NCBI GenBank assembly: GCA_046233135.1
Contig: JBJXHN010000001.1
Coordinates: forward strand, 1,054,001-1,118,000
Direction of reading: 5' to 3'
Source of the DNA: JBJXHN01 sp046233135
GTDB taxonomy: Bacteria; Pseudomonadota; Alphaproteobacteria; Rhodospirillales; Rhodospirillaceae
Length of the DNA stretch: 64,000 nucleotides
The translations under genes were made by a program, and so were the position numbers. The notes below the pieces were generated by a model that was not told the DNA's origin, did not search any database, and saw only the letters and a list, made by a program, of their open reading frames with translations. This document shows, one piece after another, positions 1-8,371 of the stretch (the stretch's first letter is position 1; each line of letters opens with the position of its first letter).

Positions 1-96
1 GATAAAGGACCGCAGGTGGTCGGCAGCGATACCGCCCACGTCACCCTGCATGTGCGGGGCGGGGTCCATGCCGGGATCGTCGATGGCATCCGCCAT
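1..96 (-). CDS. gapR: GapR-like (DUF2312) DNA-binding protein, 5' end only
   Basis: Only the first 32 codons are in the window; the gene runs off the left edge. The translated end contains GIAADHLRSFI, the characteristic start of the DUF2312/GapR family, a short coiled-coil nucleoid-associated protein of alphaproteobacteria that binds overtwisted AT-rich DNA during replication. The start codon at 94-96 is preceded by a good AGGAG ribosome binding site. The residues before the family motif form a short acidic, poorly conserved leader. The assignment rests on this short motif, so the family call is good but functional details cannot be checked here. Confidence 0.8.
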   Translation of the reverse strand, partial: MADAIDDPGMDPAPHMQGDVGGIAADHLRSFI

Positions 97-140
97 GAGT
101 GGGGTCTCCTGAGCAAGTTCTGGCGACAAAGAGGCCGGAC

Positions 141-168
141 AGTATACGCCCGCGCCGCCTCAGGCAAG
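141..168 (-). promoter_or_regulatory. Candidate housekeeping promoter of gapR
   Basis: On the minus strand a CTTGCC hexamer is followed after 16 bases by TATACT, giving plausible -35 and -10 elements about 45 bases upstream of the gapR start. This is a pattern match only. Confidence 0.45.
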
Positions 169-225
169 AGTATGGGTGCGGCGGGGATGAAGGCGTTTGT
201 GTTGGCTGGATTCCCTGGCAAGGCC

Positions 226-297
226 GCCGATCCCCCCGCCGCAGAACGAGCGCAAAAGACGGGAAAATTGCGGGGGGACTCGGCCGGCTTTTTTTTT
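226..297 (+). terminator. Strong rho-independent terminator on the plus strand
   Basis: TCCCCCCGC at 231-239 pairs perfectly with GCGGGGGGA at 270-278. GCCG (226-229) and CGGC (281-284) extend the stem, and nine T residues follow at 289-297. It has the form of an intrinsic terminator for rightward transcription, yet no recognisable plus-strand gene lies upstream in the window. Confidence 0.6.
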
Positions 298-333
298 GCC
301 GACCGCGCTCCTCCCATACAATCTCAGGCCGGC

Positions 334-1557
334 TCAGGCCGGATGACAGCGCGGAAAGCCGTGGCGGTGCGCGGCAAAGACAACGGCGTAGGTCACCCCA
401 AGCAAAATCATCACGCTCGGCGCGAAGGCCCCGACACCGATCTGGTCGAGCAGGACCCCGCCCACAAGCCCGCCGCCGGCGATTGCCGTGTTCCATGCGG
501 TCACCAGCATGGATTGAGCGAGATCGGCTGCCGGTCCGGCCGTCTTGGCACTCGCCGTCTGGAACAGGGTGGCACATCCCCCGAAGGCCACCCCCCACAG
601 GCCGGCGGCACCATAGATCGCCACGGGCATGTCGGTCCCGAGCCAGAGCACCAGCGCCGAAACCCCGAAAAGAAGCGTGCTGATCAAGGTCAGGGCACGC
701 AAATGACGGTCGATCAGCACACCGACAATCCAGATGCTGACAAGCGACGCGATACCGAAGACCAGAAGAACCAGATCCGTCCGCTCCGCCATGCCCGCCG
801 CCCCGAGAAACGGCGCGATGTAGGTGTACAGAATATTGTGGGCAAGCACGAAAGCCAGGACGACCACGAGAACCGACCGGATGCCGGGCAGAATGAACAC
901 GCTTGCCAGGCTGCGCCGGGACCGCGCCGGCTCTCCGGGAAAATCCGGCACCTTGAGCAGGACCCACGCGATCAGGAGGACGGTCAACCCGCTCATCAAG
1001 GCGAAGCAGGCCCGCCATCCGATCGTCCCGCCCAGGAACGTTCCCAGCGGCACGCCGAGCGACAGGGCCAGGGGCGTTCCCGCCATGGCCACCGCAATCG
1101 CCCGCCCCTTGAGCGCCTCCGGCGCCATGCGCGCGGCATAGCCGGCCACGAGCGCCCACAGTACGCCCGCCGAGACCCCCGCCAGAAAACGGGCGACCAG
1201 CGTCACGCTGTAGCTCGCCGAGATCGCCGTTACCGTATTGGCCACAAGAAAGCCGATGATCGCGGTCAGCAGCAGCGGACGCCGGCGCACACCCTGGGTT
1301 GCTGCCGTCAGGGGGATCGCCGCCACCAGTGATCCGATGGCATACAGGGTCACCAGCTGGCCAGCCGCCGCTTCGGACACGCCGAGGCCGGCTCCGATCT
1401 GCGGCAGCAATCCCGCGGGCAAGGCCTCGGTCAGAATCGTGATGAACGCCGCCATGGAAAGAGCAAGCAAACCTCCCCAGGGCAGCTGCGCCGGCGTGGC
1501 GGACGAGGCCGCTCCGGCGGCCTCTTCTACCCCGGCTCCAATGCGCTCCCCGGTCAT
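334..1557 (-). CDS. MFS transporter, DHA1-type drug/sugar efflux permease
   Basis: This 407-residue integral membrane protein has about 12 hydrophobic helices and the overall look of the AraJ/YdeA-type DHA1 branch of the major facilitator superfamily. These are proton-driven exporters of sugars or small toxic compounds across the inner membrane. The conserved loop after helix 2 is visible as GVRRRPLLL, and helix 5 carries LSLGVPLGTFLGGTIGWR, resembling the antiporter motif. It starts inside the last codons of the upstream ABM gene (ATGA overlap), so the two are translationally coupled. The divergent LysR gene is the likely regulator. The substrate cannot be read from sequence. Confidence 0.85.
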   Translation of the reverse strand: MTGERIGAGVEEAAGAASSATPAQLPWGGLLALSMAAFITILTEALPAGLLPQIGAGLGVSEAAAGQLVTLYAIGSLVAAIPLTAATQGVRRRPLLLTAIIGFLVANTVTAISASYSVTLVARFLAGVSAGVLWALVAGYAARMAPEALKGRAIAVAMAGTPLALSLGVPLGTFLGGTIGWRACFALMSGLTVLLIAWVLLKVPDFPGEPARSRRSLASVFILPGIRSVLVVVLAFVLAHNILYTYIAPFLGAAGMAERTDLVLLVFGIASLVSIWIVGVLIDRHLRALTLISTLLFGVSALVLWLGTDMPVAIYGAAGLWGVAFGGCATLFQTASAKTAGPAADLAQSMLVTAWNTAIAGGGLVGGVLLDQIGVGAFAPSVMILLGVTYAVVFAAHRHGFPRCHPA

Positions 1558-1940
1558 GCGGCACCTCCCGCCGGCAAGGTCTGTGCGGGATCTCCGTCGC
1601 GTTTCGGCAAGACGAGATCATCCACCTGATATGTGTGGAATTCGAACGTCGAAACCTCATCCAGGCGCTTGAACTTAGCGGCGAAAACCGGGTCGGAGAA
1701 AAAGGCCTTCACATCCCCTGTTCCGGAAATCGCTTCGACATTCACCACGGTTTGACCGTCCGTACTTCGGGCCAGAGAACTCCACAGAAAGCCTTCCTTG
1801 CGTTCGGCGACGTAGTGAACGATCTCCCGGATGATTCGGAAGGCGTCGTCCTGCTTGCCGTCGTGGGCATGGATGACATTGACAATGAAAACGGTGGGCT
1901 GGGGAGCGACGGAAAAGGCAGCAGGGAAAGACGATGTCAT
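1554..1940 (-). CDS. Antibiotic biosynthesis monooxygenase (ABM) domain protein
   Basis: This 128-residue protein carries one ferredoxin-like ABM fold: a VFIVNVIHAHDGKQDDAFRI strand-helix start, then the FLWSSLARSTDG and VVNVEAISG strands. ABM proteins are small dimeric cofactor-free monooxygenases or quinone/heme-modifying enzymes. The start has a strong AGGAGG site six bases upstream. It forms a two-gene operon with the MFS pump downstream, which suggests modification and export of an aromatic or quinone-like compound; that coupling is inference. Confidence 0.75.
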   Translation of the reverse strand: MTSSFPAAFSVAPQPTVFIVNVIHAHDGKQDDAFRIIREIVHYVAERKEGFLWSSLARSTDGQTVVNVEAISGTGDVKAFFSDPVFAAKFKRLDEVSTFEFHTYQVDDLVLPKRDGDPAQTLPAGGAA

Positions 1941-2033
1941 CAGAGACCTCCTGACGGGTTTTGCCTGGCACCAAAGCTGGCATGGTCTCCAATGCGGAAA
2001 AATGGGCTGTAATTCCGATCACTTCGGACTCAT

Positions 2034-2954
2034 ATGTCCGCTACCATGACCATCCCGATGGACAGCCTCAGCGCACTCAACGTCTTTGTTCAGGCAGCCG
2101 AAACCCGCAGCTTTACGGTTGCCGGGCGCCAGTTGGGCGTCTCGTCGTCTGCGGTGGGGAAAGCCGTGGCGCGGCTGGAAGACCGCCTTGGCGTGCGGCT
2201 GTTTCACCGCTCCACGCGCGCGGTGACGCTGACGCCCGAGGGCAGCCTGTTCCTGGAGCGATGCCGCCGCATCTTCAGCGAGCTGGAAGCCGCTGAACTG
2301 GAGCTGTCCCGGACACGGGCGGCGCCGAGCGGCACCCTTCGCGTCAGCCTGCCCTTGGTGGGCATGCTGATGATGCCGACCCTGTCGGCGTTCATGCGGG
2401 CCTGGCCGGATGTCCGGCTCGACCTGGACTTCACCGACCGCATCGTCGACGTGATCGAAGAAGGCTTCGACACCGTGATCCGCACGGGCAGCGCCGATGA
2501 CTCCCGCCTGAAGACACGGATCTTGGGCAGTTTCCGCTACAGGCTGGTCCTGGCGCCCGATTGCCCGGGCGGGACTGCCATGCCCCGGACGGCAACAGAC
2601 CTGGCGTCCTGCCGCCGCCTGCTCCATCGCTATCCCACCACCGGCAGGCTGGAGGAATGGCCGCTGATCGAAGAGAAGGCCGCCTTGATCAACGGCCTGC
2701 CCGTCGCCGCCGTCTCCAGCGCCATCGAACCGCTTTTGTACATGGCCGAACACGGCCACGGCCTAGCCTGCCTGCCCGATTTCGCCGTGCGCGACGCCCT
2801 GGCGGCAGGGAGGCTGATCAGCGTGCTTGAGGATGTCGTGCTGGACGGCGGCGTCTTCCGCATTCTTTGGCCGTCCAGCCGTCATCTGTCCCCGAAGCTT
2901 CGCGTGTTCATCGACTTCATGGCCGGGCATCTTTTCGCGAACACCCCGCCTTGA
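2034..2954 (+). CDS. LysR-family transcriptional regulator
   Basis: A 306-residue regulator with an N-terminal winged helix-turn-helix (residues about 9-67; ALNVFVQAAETRSFTVAGRQ, then RLEDRLGVRLFHRSTR) and a C-terminal LysR substrate-binding domain from about residue 95. It resembles the DsdC/AaeR-like group. It is divergent from the ABM/MFS operon with about 90 bases between, the usual arrangement for a LysR protein controlling its neighbour. The start at 2034 was kept because it opens just upstream of the conserved MDSLSALNVF; the ATG at 2058 is an alternative. Confidence 0.9.
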   Translation: MSATMTIPMDSLSALNVFVQAAETRSFTVAGRQLGVSSSAVGKAVARLEDRLGVRLFHRSTRAVTLTPEGSLFLERCRRIFSELEAAELELSRTRAAPSGTLRVSLPLVGMLMMPTLSAFMRAWPDVRLDLDFTDRIVDVIEEGFDTVIRTGSADDSRLKTRILGSFRYRLVLAPDCPGGTAMPRTATDLASCRRLLHRYPTTGRLEEWPLIEEKAALINGLPVAAVSSAIEPLLYMAEHGHGLACLPDFAVRDALAAGRLISVLEDVVLDGGVFRILWPSSRHLSPKLRVFIDFMAGHLFANTPP

Positions 2955-2983
2955 CGGGGTCCTGTCCCGGACCCGGTCCCGAC

Positions 2984-3766
2984 CTACGCCACTGGCACGG
3001 TCCCCCCGTCGATAACGTGTTCGCTGCCGGTGATGGCCCCGGCCCGCGCCGAACACAGGAAACCGATAAGCTCGGCGACTTCGGTCGGGCGGGCCGGACG
3101 CCCCAGGGGAATGCCACCCAGGGTCCGCATGATGATTTCCTTCCCCCCGTCGCGGTCCGTACCGGCATCGGCCCCCAGACGATCGGCAAGGGCAACGGCG
3201 GCGTCCGTTTCGATCCAGCCCGGCGACACCCTTACGACACGCACGCCCTTGGGTCCAACCTCCTTGGACAGGCTTTTCGAATAGGTGGACAGCGCCGCCT
3301 TCGCGGCGGCATAGGCGGTTGTCGAATCCGGCAGCGGCATTTGCCGCTGGATCGACGTCACGTGAACGACAACCCCGGCGCCCTGACCGATCATGCCGGG
3401 AAGGACGTGCCGGTCGAGCCGCACCGCCGCCATGAGGTTCCGGGAGATCTCTTCGTCCCAGACCGCATCGGTCAAAGCGGCAAACCCGCCCGCCGGCGCG
3501 TTCGACCCGCCCAGGACGTTCACCAGGATATCCAGGCCCCCGAACCGCTCCTGGACGGCCGCACAGACCGTCGCACAGCCATCCGCCGTCGTGATGTCCG
3601 CCGAGACGAAATCCACCGCCGGGGGAAGGCGCTCCGGCGCAGCACGGGCGGTGGCGATCACGCGTGCGCCCTGGTCCGCAAGGAAGGCCGCGACGGCCGC
3701 GCCCGTACCCCGCGTGCCCCCCGTAACCAGCGCCCGCTTGCCGGCCAATTCCAGATCGAAGGCCAT
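2984..3766 (-). CDS. Short-chain dehydrogenase/reductase (SDR)
   Basis: This 260-residue classical SDR has the TGGTRGTG nucleotide-binding motif near residue 17, an NVLGG motif, a serine in VTSIQ and the catalytic YAAAK tetrad segment. It should catalyse NAD(P)-dependent oxidoreduction of an unknown alcohol or ketone. The ATG at 3766 shares one base with the stop codon of the upstream NTF2-like gene (TGATG), favouring it over the GTG three bases earlier. The two genes form an operon divergent from the HxlR regulator. Confidence 0.88.
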   Translation of the reverse strand: MAFDLELAGKRALVTGGTRGTGAAVAAFLADQGARVIATARAAPERLPPAVDFVSADITTADGCATVCAAVQERFGGLDILVNVLGGSNAPAGGFAALTDAVWDEEISRNLMAAVRLDRHVLPGMIGQGAGVVVHVTSIQRQMPLPDSTTAYAAAKAALSTYSKSLSKEVGPKGVRVVRVSPGWIETDAAVALADRLGADAGTDRDGGKEIIMRTLGGIPLGRPARPTEVAELIGFLCSARAGAITGSEHVIDGGTVPVA

Positions 3767-4080
3767 CACGCGATCTCCAGCCGGGAAATTCTGCCGTCGG
3801 ACAGGGCGAACCGATAGGTCAGGTCCACCGGGCTTCCCTTGAAGGTACCGGATACCCGGCAGGTCACTTCCGCCTGCCGCTCATCCTGCATCGCCGACAG
3901 GATATCCTGTCGAAAACTGATCTTGCCGACCTCTTCCCGCCATTGCAGGATTTCCGCCCTGCCGTGATGGGTCCGGCGTTCGTCGGTAACAACGGCATCG
4001 CTGGTGAAACAGTCTGCGATTTCGACGGGGGTTATTGCCTTGAAATAGGCCTCGACAGGCCCGGACAGGACATTCGCCAT
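3766..4080 (-). CDS. SnoaL/NTF2-like small protein
   Basis: A 104-residue protein with the cone-shaped alpha+beta NTF2/SnoaL pattern: an N-terminal helix with VEAYFKAITPVEIADCFTSD, then strands around VTDERRTHHGRAEI, VTCRVSGTFKGSPVDLTYRF and GRISRLEIA. Such proteins are isomerases, cyclases or binding proteins for small hydrophobic ligands. It has a GGAG site upstream and is co-transcribed with the SDR. The exact substrate is unknown. Confidence 0.75.
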   Translation of the reverse strand: MANVLSGPVEAYFKAITPVEIADCFTSDAVVTDERRTHHGRAEILQWREEVGKISFRQDILSAMQDERQAEVTCRVSGTFKGSPVDLTYRFALSDGRISRLEIA

Positions 4081-4129
4081 GATTTTGTCTCCGGTTGTGG
4101 CGGAGCTGAGGTATGGCTAAGCTGAAACG

Positions 4130-4513
4130 ATGACAAGAACAGACAAAAAAGTCGGGTACCCACCGGAAAGTAAGCCCCATGGGTATACGCGCGAAACGGC
4201 CACCCAGGGGGTCGAGGCTGCCTTGAAAATGATCGAGGGGCGGTGGAAGCTGACGATCCTGTTTCACCTGTTCGGCGGCCGGATCATGCGGTTTTCCGAA
4301 CTCGAACGGGCGATCCCGGATATCTCGCAAAAAATGCTGATCCAGCAGCTGCGCCAGATGGAAGCCGACGGGATCGTCAGACGCACCGTGTATCCGGAAG
4401 TGCCGCCGAAGGTCGAATATGGCCTCACGGACTGGGGCCAGTCCCTGTGCCCGGCCCTGGACGCCCTACTCACCTGGGGCGCCGATCGCCCGCAAACAGC
4501 CACGCCGAGGTAA
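4130..4513 (+). CDS. HxlR-family winged-helix regulator
   Basis: The 127-residue protein has the HxlR core: ALKMIEGRWKLTILFHL, RFSELERAIPDISQKMLIQQ and the wing RTVYPEVPPKVEYGLTDWG. HxlR proteins are dimeric DNA-binding regulators that often sense reactive electrophiles or redox state. It diverges from the NTF2/SDR operon with only 49 bases between starts, so it probably controls that operon. The CHAT-like gene begins seven bases after its stop and may be co-transcribed with it. Confidence 0.9.
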   Translation: MTRTDKKVGYPPESKPHGYTRETATQGVEAALKMIEGRWKLTILFHLFGGRIMRFSELERAIPDISQKMLIQQLRQMEADGIVRRTVYPEVPPKVEYGLTDWGQSLCPALDALLTWGADRPQTATPR

Positions 4514-4520
4514 CGCGACG

Positions 4521-6206
4521 ATGGACGGCTCCCCCGCAACAAACGTCACCTTGAGCGAACTGCAGCAGCTTGTATTCACGGCCGGGTCCGGCCTCGGAAG
4601 GAGAATGGATCAGATCCTTCCCGACTTCGGCCTCACCGAAGACCGGGCCGATGTTCTGAAAAGCATGGGCTCGTCCCAGGCCGGGGTCCGGCTGGGGGGT
4701 GTCCTGCGCGCCATTTTCGCCATGGCCGGCGGGGCGGATCCCCGGGCCGCCGCGCTTTGGGGGGAAGCGCTGATCACCCTGTGGTTCCAGAACGGCCTCG
4801 CCAGACTGTGGGGAGAGGCGGACAAGGCCACCCTGATCCTTGCCTTCCTCGTCAAGAACACCGCCTATGCGCATCTGGTCACCGGCAATCTGGATCGCTG
4901 CCTGGCCCTCGTCGATGCCTGGCTACCGTCCGAGGAGGCCCGCCCCCACCCGGACCAGACCCGCGCCATCGCCCTGCTTAAGGTCGAAGCGCTGATCCGC
5001 CGCCTGCGGATCAGCGAAGCCCTGGCCCTGTTCGACGCCATCCGGCAGGCGACAGGGGCAGGGTCTCCCGAACTCGACCGCATCGCCCCGCTGGTCAACG
5101 CCTACAAGGTCCGCACCCGCGACCCCGCCGCGGCTTTCGATTACGGCGATGCCATCGATCGCATCACCAGCCGCGACCTGCCCGCCATCCGGCAGTCCAT
5201 CGACGACTGGCGGACAACCATGACCGAGCGCTATGCCTCCGTCGAGAAGCTGGTGGAGGTCGAGGCCGTCTTCGCCACCTTCCAAAGCCGGATAGACGCG
5301 TTGACCTCCCTGGCCGGCCGCCGGGACATCCCCGTGGAAGAGCACTATGACCAACTGTCCCGGAGCTGCGAAGAGCTGCGGCTGAACGCCCACCAGGTCC
5401 TGGGCGGCAAAGCCGGCGGCGGCGCCCTGACCGTGACCGGCGTGGATCTTCTGATCAACCGCGCCGGCATCCTGGAAAGCGAGCGCGCCGCCCGACCCGA
5501 GGAGATCGGCCGCACGCTGGAGCAACTGGCCAAGGCCGAGGCATGGTGCGCGGCCAACGGAGACCTGCACGCCGTGCTGTGGATCCGTTGGGTCACCGCC
5601 CGCCTCATGGCCAAACGGGGCGACGCGCCCCGGGACCTGCTCGCCGCCCATCGCCGGGTGGAGGACACCATCGTCTCCGCCTGGGACCTGCTGGAGAGCG
5701 CAAAGGTCCGGGCGGTCATCGCGTCTCGCTTCCAGAGGCTCGGGAAATATACCAGCGATCTTGCCCTGGACTTGAACTGTCCCGATGTCGCCCTGGCGTC
5801 CACTGAGCTGCACCGGGCTTTGGGCACGCCCGACCCTGCTCCGCCACCGGCCCTGCCGCTGACCGGCGCGCGCCTCGCCGCGACATCCCATTATCTGGGC
5901 CTCACGTGTTTTGAAGAGGACGACCCGCTTGTCGCGACCCTGATGCTGGGAAGCGGCAAAGTCCTGGCGGCCCGGCTGCCGATCACACCCGTCATGGTGC
6001 GCAGCTCCACCTTCGATCCGGCCCCCCTGCTGCAGATTGTCGGCGATGCGCTGGCAGAGGGCATGGTCAAAGCGGGAGACCACCTGCATATCGCTGCCGA
6101 CGGTCCTGTCCAGGCGGTTCCCTTCGAAGACGTCGCGCCCCCCTACGCCGACCTGACGGTTGTCCGGGTGGCGTCGCTGTCGGACGCCTCTCTGGAAGGG
6201 ATGTGA
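4521..6206 (+). CDS. Helical-repeat (TPR-like) protein with a truncated CHAT-like C terminus
   Basis: The 561-residue protein is mostly alpha-helical and alanine/leucine-rich, as in TPR arrays. Its last ~90 residues look like the first half of a CHAT peptidase domain: LGLTCFEEDDPLVATLMLGS, then GDHLHIAADGPVQAVPFEDV, which matches the family pattern of a strand followed by a P-D/A-G-x-x-x-x-x-P-F-E block. CHAT domains are caspase-like cysteine peptidases, but the catalytic His and Cys lie further C-terminal and are absent, because the reading frame stops at 6206. No continuation was seen in other frames. The truncation coincides with the switch to AT-rich DNA. The start at 4521 was chosen over upstream in-frame starts because those overlap hxlR. 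It could be a pseudo-protease or scaffold; function unknown. Confidence 0.6.
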   Translation: MDGSPATNVTLSELQQLVFTAGSGLGRRMDQILPDFGLTEDRADVLKSMGSSQAGVRLGGVLRAIFAMAGGADPRAAALWGEALITLWFQNGLARLWGEADKATLILAFLVKNTAYAHLVTGNLDRCLALVDAWLPSEEARPHPDQTRAIALLKVEALIRRLRISEALALFDAIRQATGAGSPELDRIAPLVNAYKVRTRDPAAAFDYGDAIDRITSRDLPAIRQSIDDWRTTMTERYASVEKLVEVEAVFATFQSRIDALTSLAGRRDIPVEEHYDQLSRSCEELRLNAHQVLGGKAGGGALTVTGVDLLINRAGILESERAARPEEIGRTLEQLAKAEAWCAANGDLHAVLWIRWVTARLMAKRGDAPRDLLAAHRRVEDTIVSAWDLLESAKVRAVIASRFQRLGKYTSDLALDLNCPDVALASTELHRALGTPDPAPPPALPLTGARLAATSHYLGLTCFEEDDPLVATLMLGSGKVLAARLPITPVMVRSSTFDPAPLLQIVGDALAEGMVKAGDHLHIAADGPVQAVPFEDVAPPYADLTVVRVASLSDASLEGM

Positions 6207-6270
6207 CGGTCTCAGGCAAACGTATACCAGCCCATCGCTTGAATTCGCTCTTTCAAGCATCAGGAACAGA

Positions 6271-6303
6271 AAGCGCCAGTCCGTCTCCGGAACACTGGCG
6301 CTT
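6271..6303. terminator. Hairpin between the CHAT-like gene and the first MACPF gene
   Basis: AAGCGCCAGT (6271-6280) and ACTGGCGCTT (6294-6303) form a perfect 10-bp stem with a 13-base loop. It lies between two converging genes and probably serves as their shared terminator. There is no long T run on either side, so the call is moderate. Confidence 0.5.
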
Positions 6304-6389
6304 CCCATCAAGGGCGAGGAACTCCGCTATTTCATATTACCCACATTGACACTGAAACAGTGGCGCTTATCGACCCCTTATACTACACC

Positions 6390-7892
6390 TTATTGCTTTG
6401 GGTACTTTTTGTAGGCGAAGTACACATAGTCACCCCCGGATCCTGCATTCAGATCCTTCTTTACGAGGGTATATCCGTAAGGTGGGTTCAAGTCTGAGTT
6501 GGGTCCGGCGATGACGGTGAGATCAACGATGCCGTTCAACGCACTTTCAGCAGTCGGCTCCCCCAACTTATAGCAGAGGTAAATATAGGCACCACCAGCA
6601 CCCATATTGAGGTCTATGTTAATTTTATGATACCCGTCCGGGGTCTTGTCGTCATTATAAATGACATCGATATCCGTAATGGGCGCGACAAACGATGTCG
6701 CTCCTTGCGGCGGGGTTTCGAGATGATAATACGCATACATATAATCTCCGCCGACTGTTTGATTCAAATCCTGCGGAATCTTTGTATAGCCAGGTGGCGT
6801 ACCAGGAACGTCGCCATCGTATCGCGCGTATTGTATTATGATACTCGAGATATACCCATAGTATAACTGAAGCTCCTGACTCCGCCTCTCCAGATATTGT
6901 TCAGAGACCTTTTCGAAAAGAGATCTGTTGGTAGAGGACTGGATAAGATCCGAGAATGGAAGCAGAGCATTATTTCGAATGAAGGACATCAAAGCCGGAT
7001 ATTCGGAGATTGACTGCTGCCAAGCCGTGAATCCGCCATCCTGAACACCCAAAGCAAGCGTTGGGTCGCCGCCAATTGCTGTAATAACTTGCTCAGACGC
7101 TTTACTGAAAGCAACGATTTGCTCCGAGTACTCAGTCTGAGCGGAAGCGGACAACTGACCGGTCAACGCCCGCAAGTTAAGTTCTGCACTTACGGAGAGA
7201 TCATACCCTGAAGCACTAAAGGAGGCTTCCGTAGATGCAATCCCGTCGAGCCGCCCTCCCATGCTGAAGCCCGCAAGGAAATATACCCCATGCTGCTCAT
7301 AAAAACGCCACACCTCATCAACCGTCAAGTTCGGCTTCTCGAATAATTTTTTTATGTCAGAGCGTAAATATTGCAACATAGACGCCGCTTCAACCTGGAA
7401 CGACCAAAGTTCAAATTTTTGGTCAACCTGAGAGTACTCGTAACTGCTACTTTCGTACATGCTTTTAGAGAAATTAGAAGTCACTCCTCCGGAAAAGAAC
7501 TTATACCTTCCAGACAGGCTGGTAGCCCCTGCCAAACTCGACTGATACTGTTCAATATTTATTCCTGAGAAGTTCTGAAACTCCATATTGCTACTTGAGT
7601 AGTCATAGACACCCTTTGGAACAACCCAAGATGTGTTCACATTTGATGTCACAAATTCGGCTGACGAAAAATCGAAGACAGGTGTCCCCAGAAGACTGTC
7701 GACAGTCGCATTTTCCCCGAAGACATCATAACCACATCCAATAAGCGTACAGCCGGGTGTCATTGGCGTACCGTTCGGCGCTGTTGCGCTCTTTACCTGA
7801 GCATTGCTCCGAACAGCCAGACGCTTGTTCGACACCACACCCTTCGGCTTGCGAGCGCGCATAAGTCTCGCATCAGGGAACACATTTTTCAT
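6390..7892 (-). CDS. MACPF (perforin-like) protein with C-terminal beta-prism/MABP-like domain, copy 1
   Basis: A 500-residue protein (from the ATG at 7892; a GTG three codons earlier lacks a well-placed ribosome site, while GGAG is well spaced from the ATG). The N-terminal part shows GCGYDVFGENA, a typical MACPF opening. The MACPF signature is YEQHGVYFLAGFSMGGRL near residues 198-215. Flanking segments would form the two helical clusters that insert as beta-hairpins. The C terminus holds three copies of a PxGYxxI..DLN..GGxYxYxxYxL unit (near residues 366, 417 and 470), fitting a three-fold beta-prism like that of the Photorhabdus MACPF protein and MVB12/MABP modules. No classical signal peptide is visible. 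Base composition is much more AT-rich than neighbours, a sign of transfer. Target and release route are unknown. Confidence 0.85.
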   Translation of the reverse strand: MKNVFPDARLMRARKPKGVVSNKRLAVRSNAQVKSATAPNGTPMTPGCTLIGCGYDVFGENATVDSLLGTPVFDFSSAEFVTSNVNTSWVVPKGVYDYSSSNMEFQNFSGINIEQYQSSLAGATSLSGRYKFFSGGVTSNFSKSMYESSSYEYSQVDQKFELWSFQVEAASMLQYLRSDIKKLFEKPNLTVDEVWRFYEQHGVYFLAGFSMGGRLDGIASTEASFSASGYDLSVSAELNLRALTGQLSASAQTEYSEQIVAFSKASEQVITAIGGDPTLALGVQDGGFTAWQQSISEYPALMSFIRNNALLPFSDLIQSSTNRSLFEKVSEQYLERRSQELQLYYGYISSIIIQYARYDGDVPGTPPGYTKIPQDLNQTVGGDYMYAYYHLETPPQGATSFVAPITDIDVIYNDDKTPDGYHKINIDLNMGAGGAYIYLCYKLGEPTAESALNGIVDLTVIAGPNSDLNPPYGYTLVKKDLNAGSGGDYVYFAYKKYPKQ

Positions 7893-8222
7893 AACAAACA
7901 CTCCATAAGTTGCTGTTTACCCTCTTCGATTGTTGTTATACAGCATAATCACTTCGAAATACGTCTAGATGAGTCAAGTTTTGTTGCGGATGTTTATAGA
8001 ATTGGCAAGATGCTCTAATTCTTTCCTTAACTAACCATTCAAAAAAATATCTGCCTGTTTCGTCATAAATTTTAATATATCGGATTTTTATAAAATTATT
8101 TGAAATATCTATTGGTACTCCCTAGACGCTTGTTTTCAGTTACTCATAAAAAAAGCGCAGAAACGGGCATATCGACTGACCACCTCAACCTTGCCCGGGA
8201 CAGCGTCTTCGATCGCATCCGT
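7893..8222. other. AT-rich upstream region of MACPF copy 1
   Basis: No gene is recognised here. GTCTAGA at 7963-7969 lies about 70 bases upstream of the MACPF start, and the same heptamer occurs about 65 bases upstream of the second MACPF gene, so it may belong to a conserved promoter or operator. The rest is AT-rich with poly-T stretches. Confidence 0.4.
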
Positions 8223-8350
8223 ATCGGAATGCAAGGGTCACTGCCCCCAGCCCGCGGCACTATCCCGGCCAGCACCTCATAGGGGCCAGTCTTGGAGTAC
8301 CCGGTCTTGTAGTGCCCGTCTGGGAGCGGGCAATGATGGCCGGGAGCTGC
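8223..8350 (-). pseudogene. Degenerate copy of the yqaA 3' end
   Basis: This stretch resembles the 3' part of the intact yqaA gene and its downstream bases at 11323-11421. Both contain ATCGGAA, a CCCGGCCAGCACCNCATAG core, GGCC(A/G)GTCTTGGA and GGGCAA(C/T)GATGGCC(A/G)GGA. In the copy a 20-30 base insertion and a frame change lie between the last two blocks. Translated in pieces it gives SKTGPYEVLAGIVP, against SKTGRYVVLAGLVP in the real protein. The copy stops at the IS element boundary. It is best explained as a leftover of a tandem duplication. Confidence 0.65.
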
Positions 8351-8371
8351 TAGGCTGTAGTGACAAGTTAA

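Noticed and set aside
41..1660. Very long open frames opposite or overlapping the MFS gene and many others
   Set aside because: They are by-products of high GC content: no family motifs, odd Arg/Pro/Gly-rich composition and no ribosome sites, while the opposing frames are clear genes.
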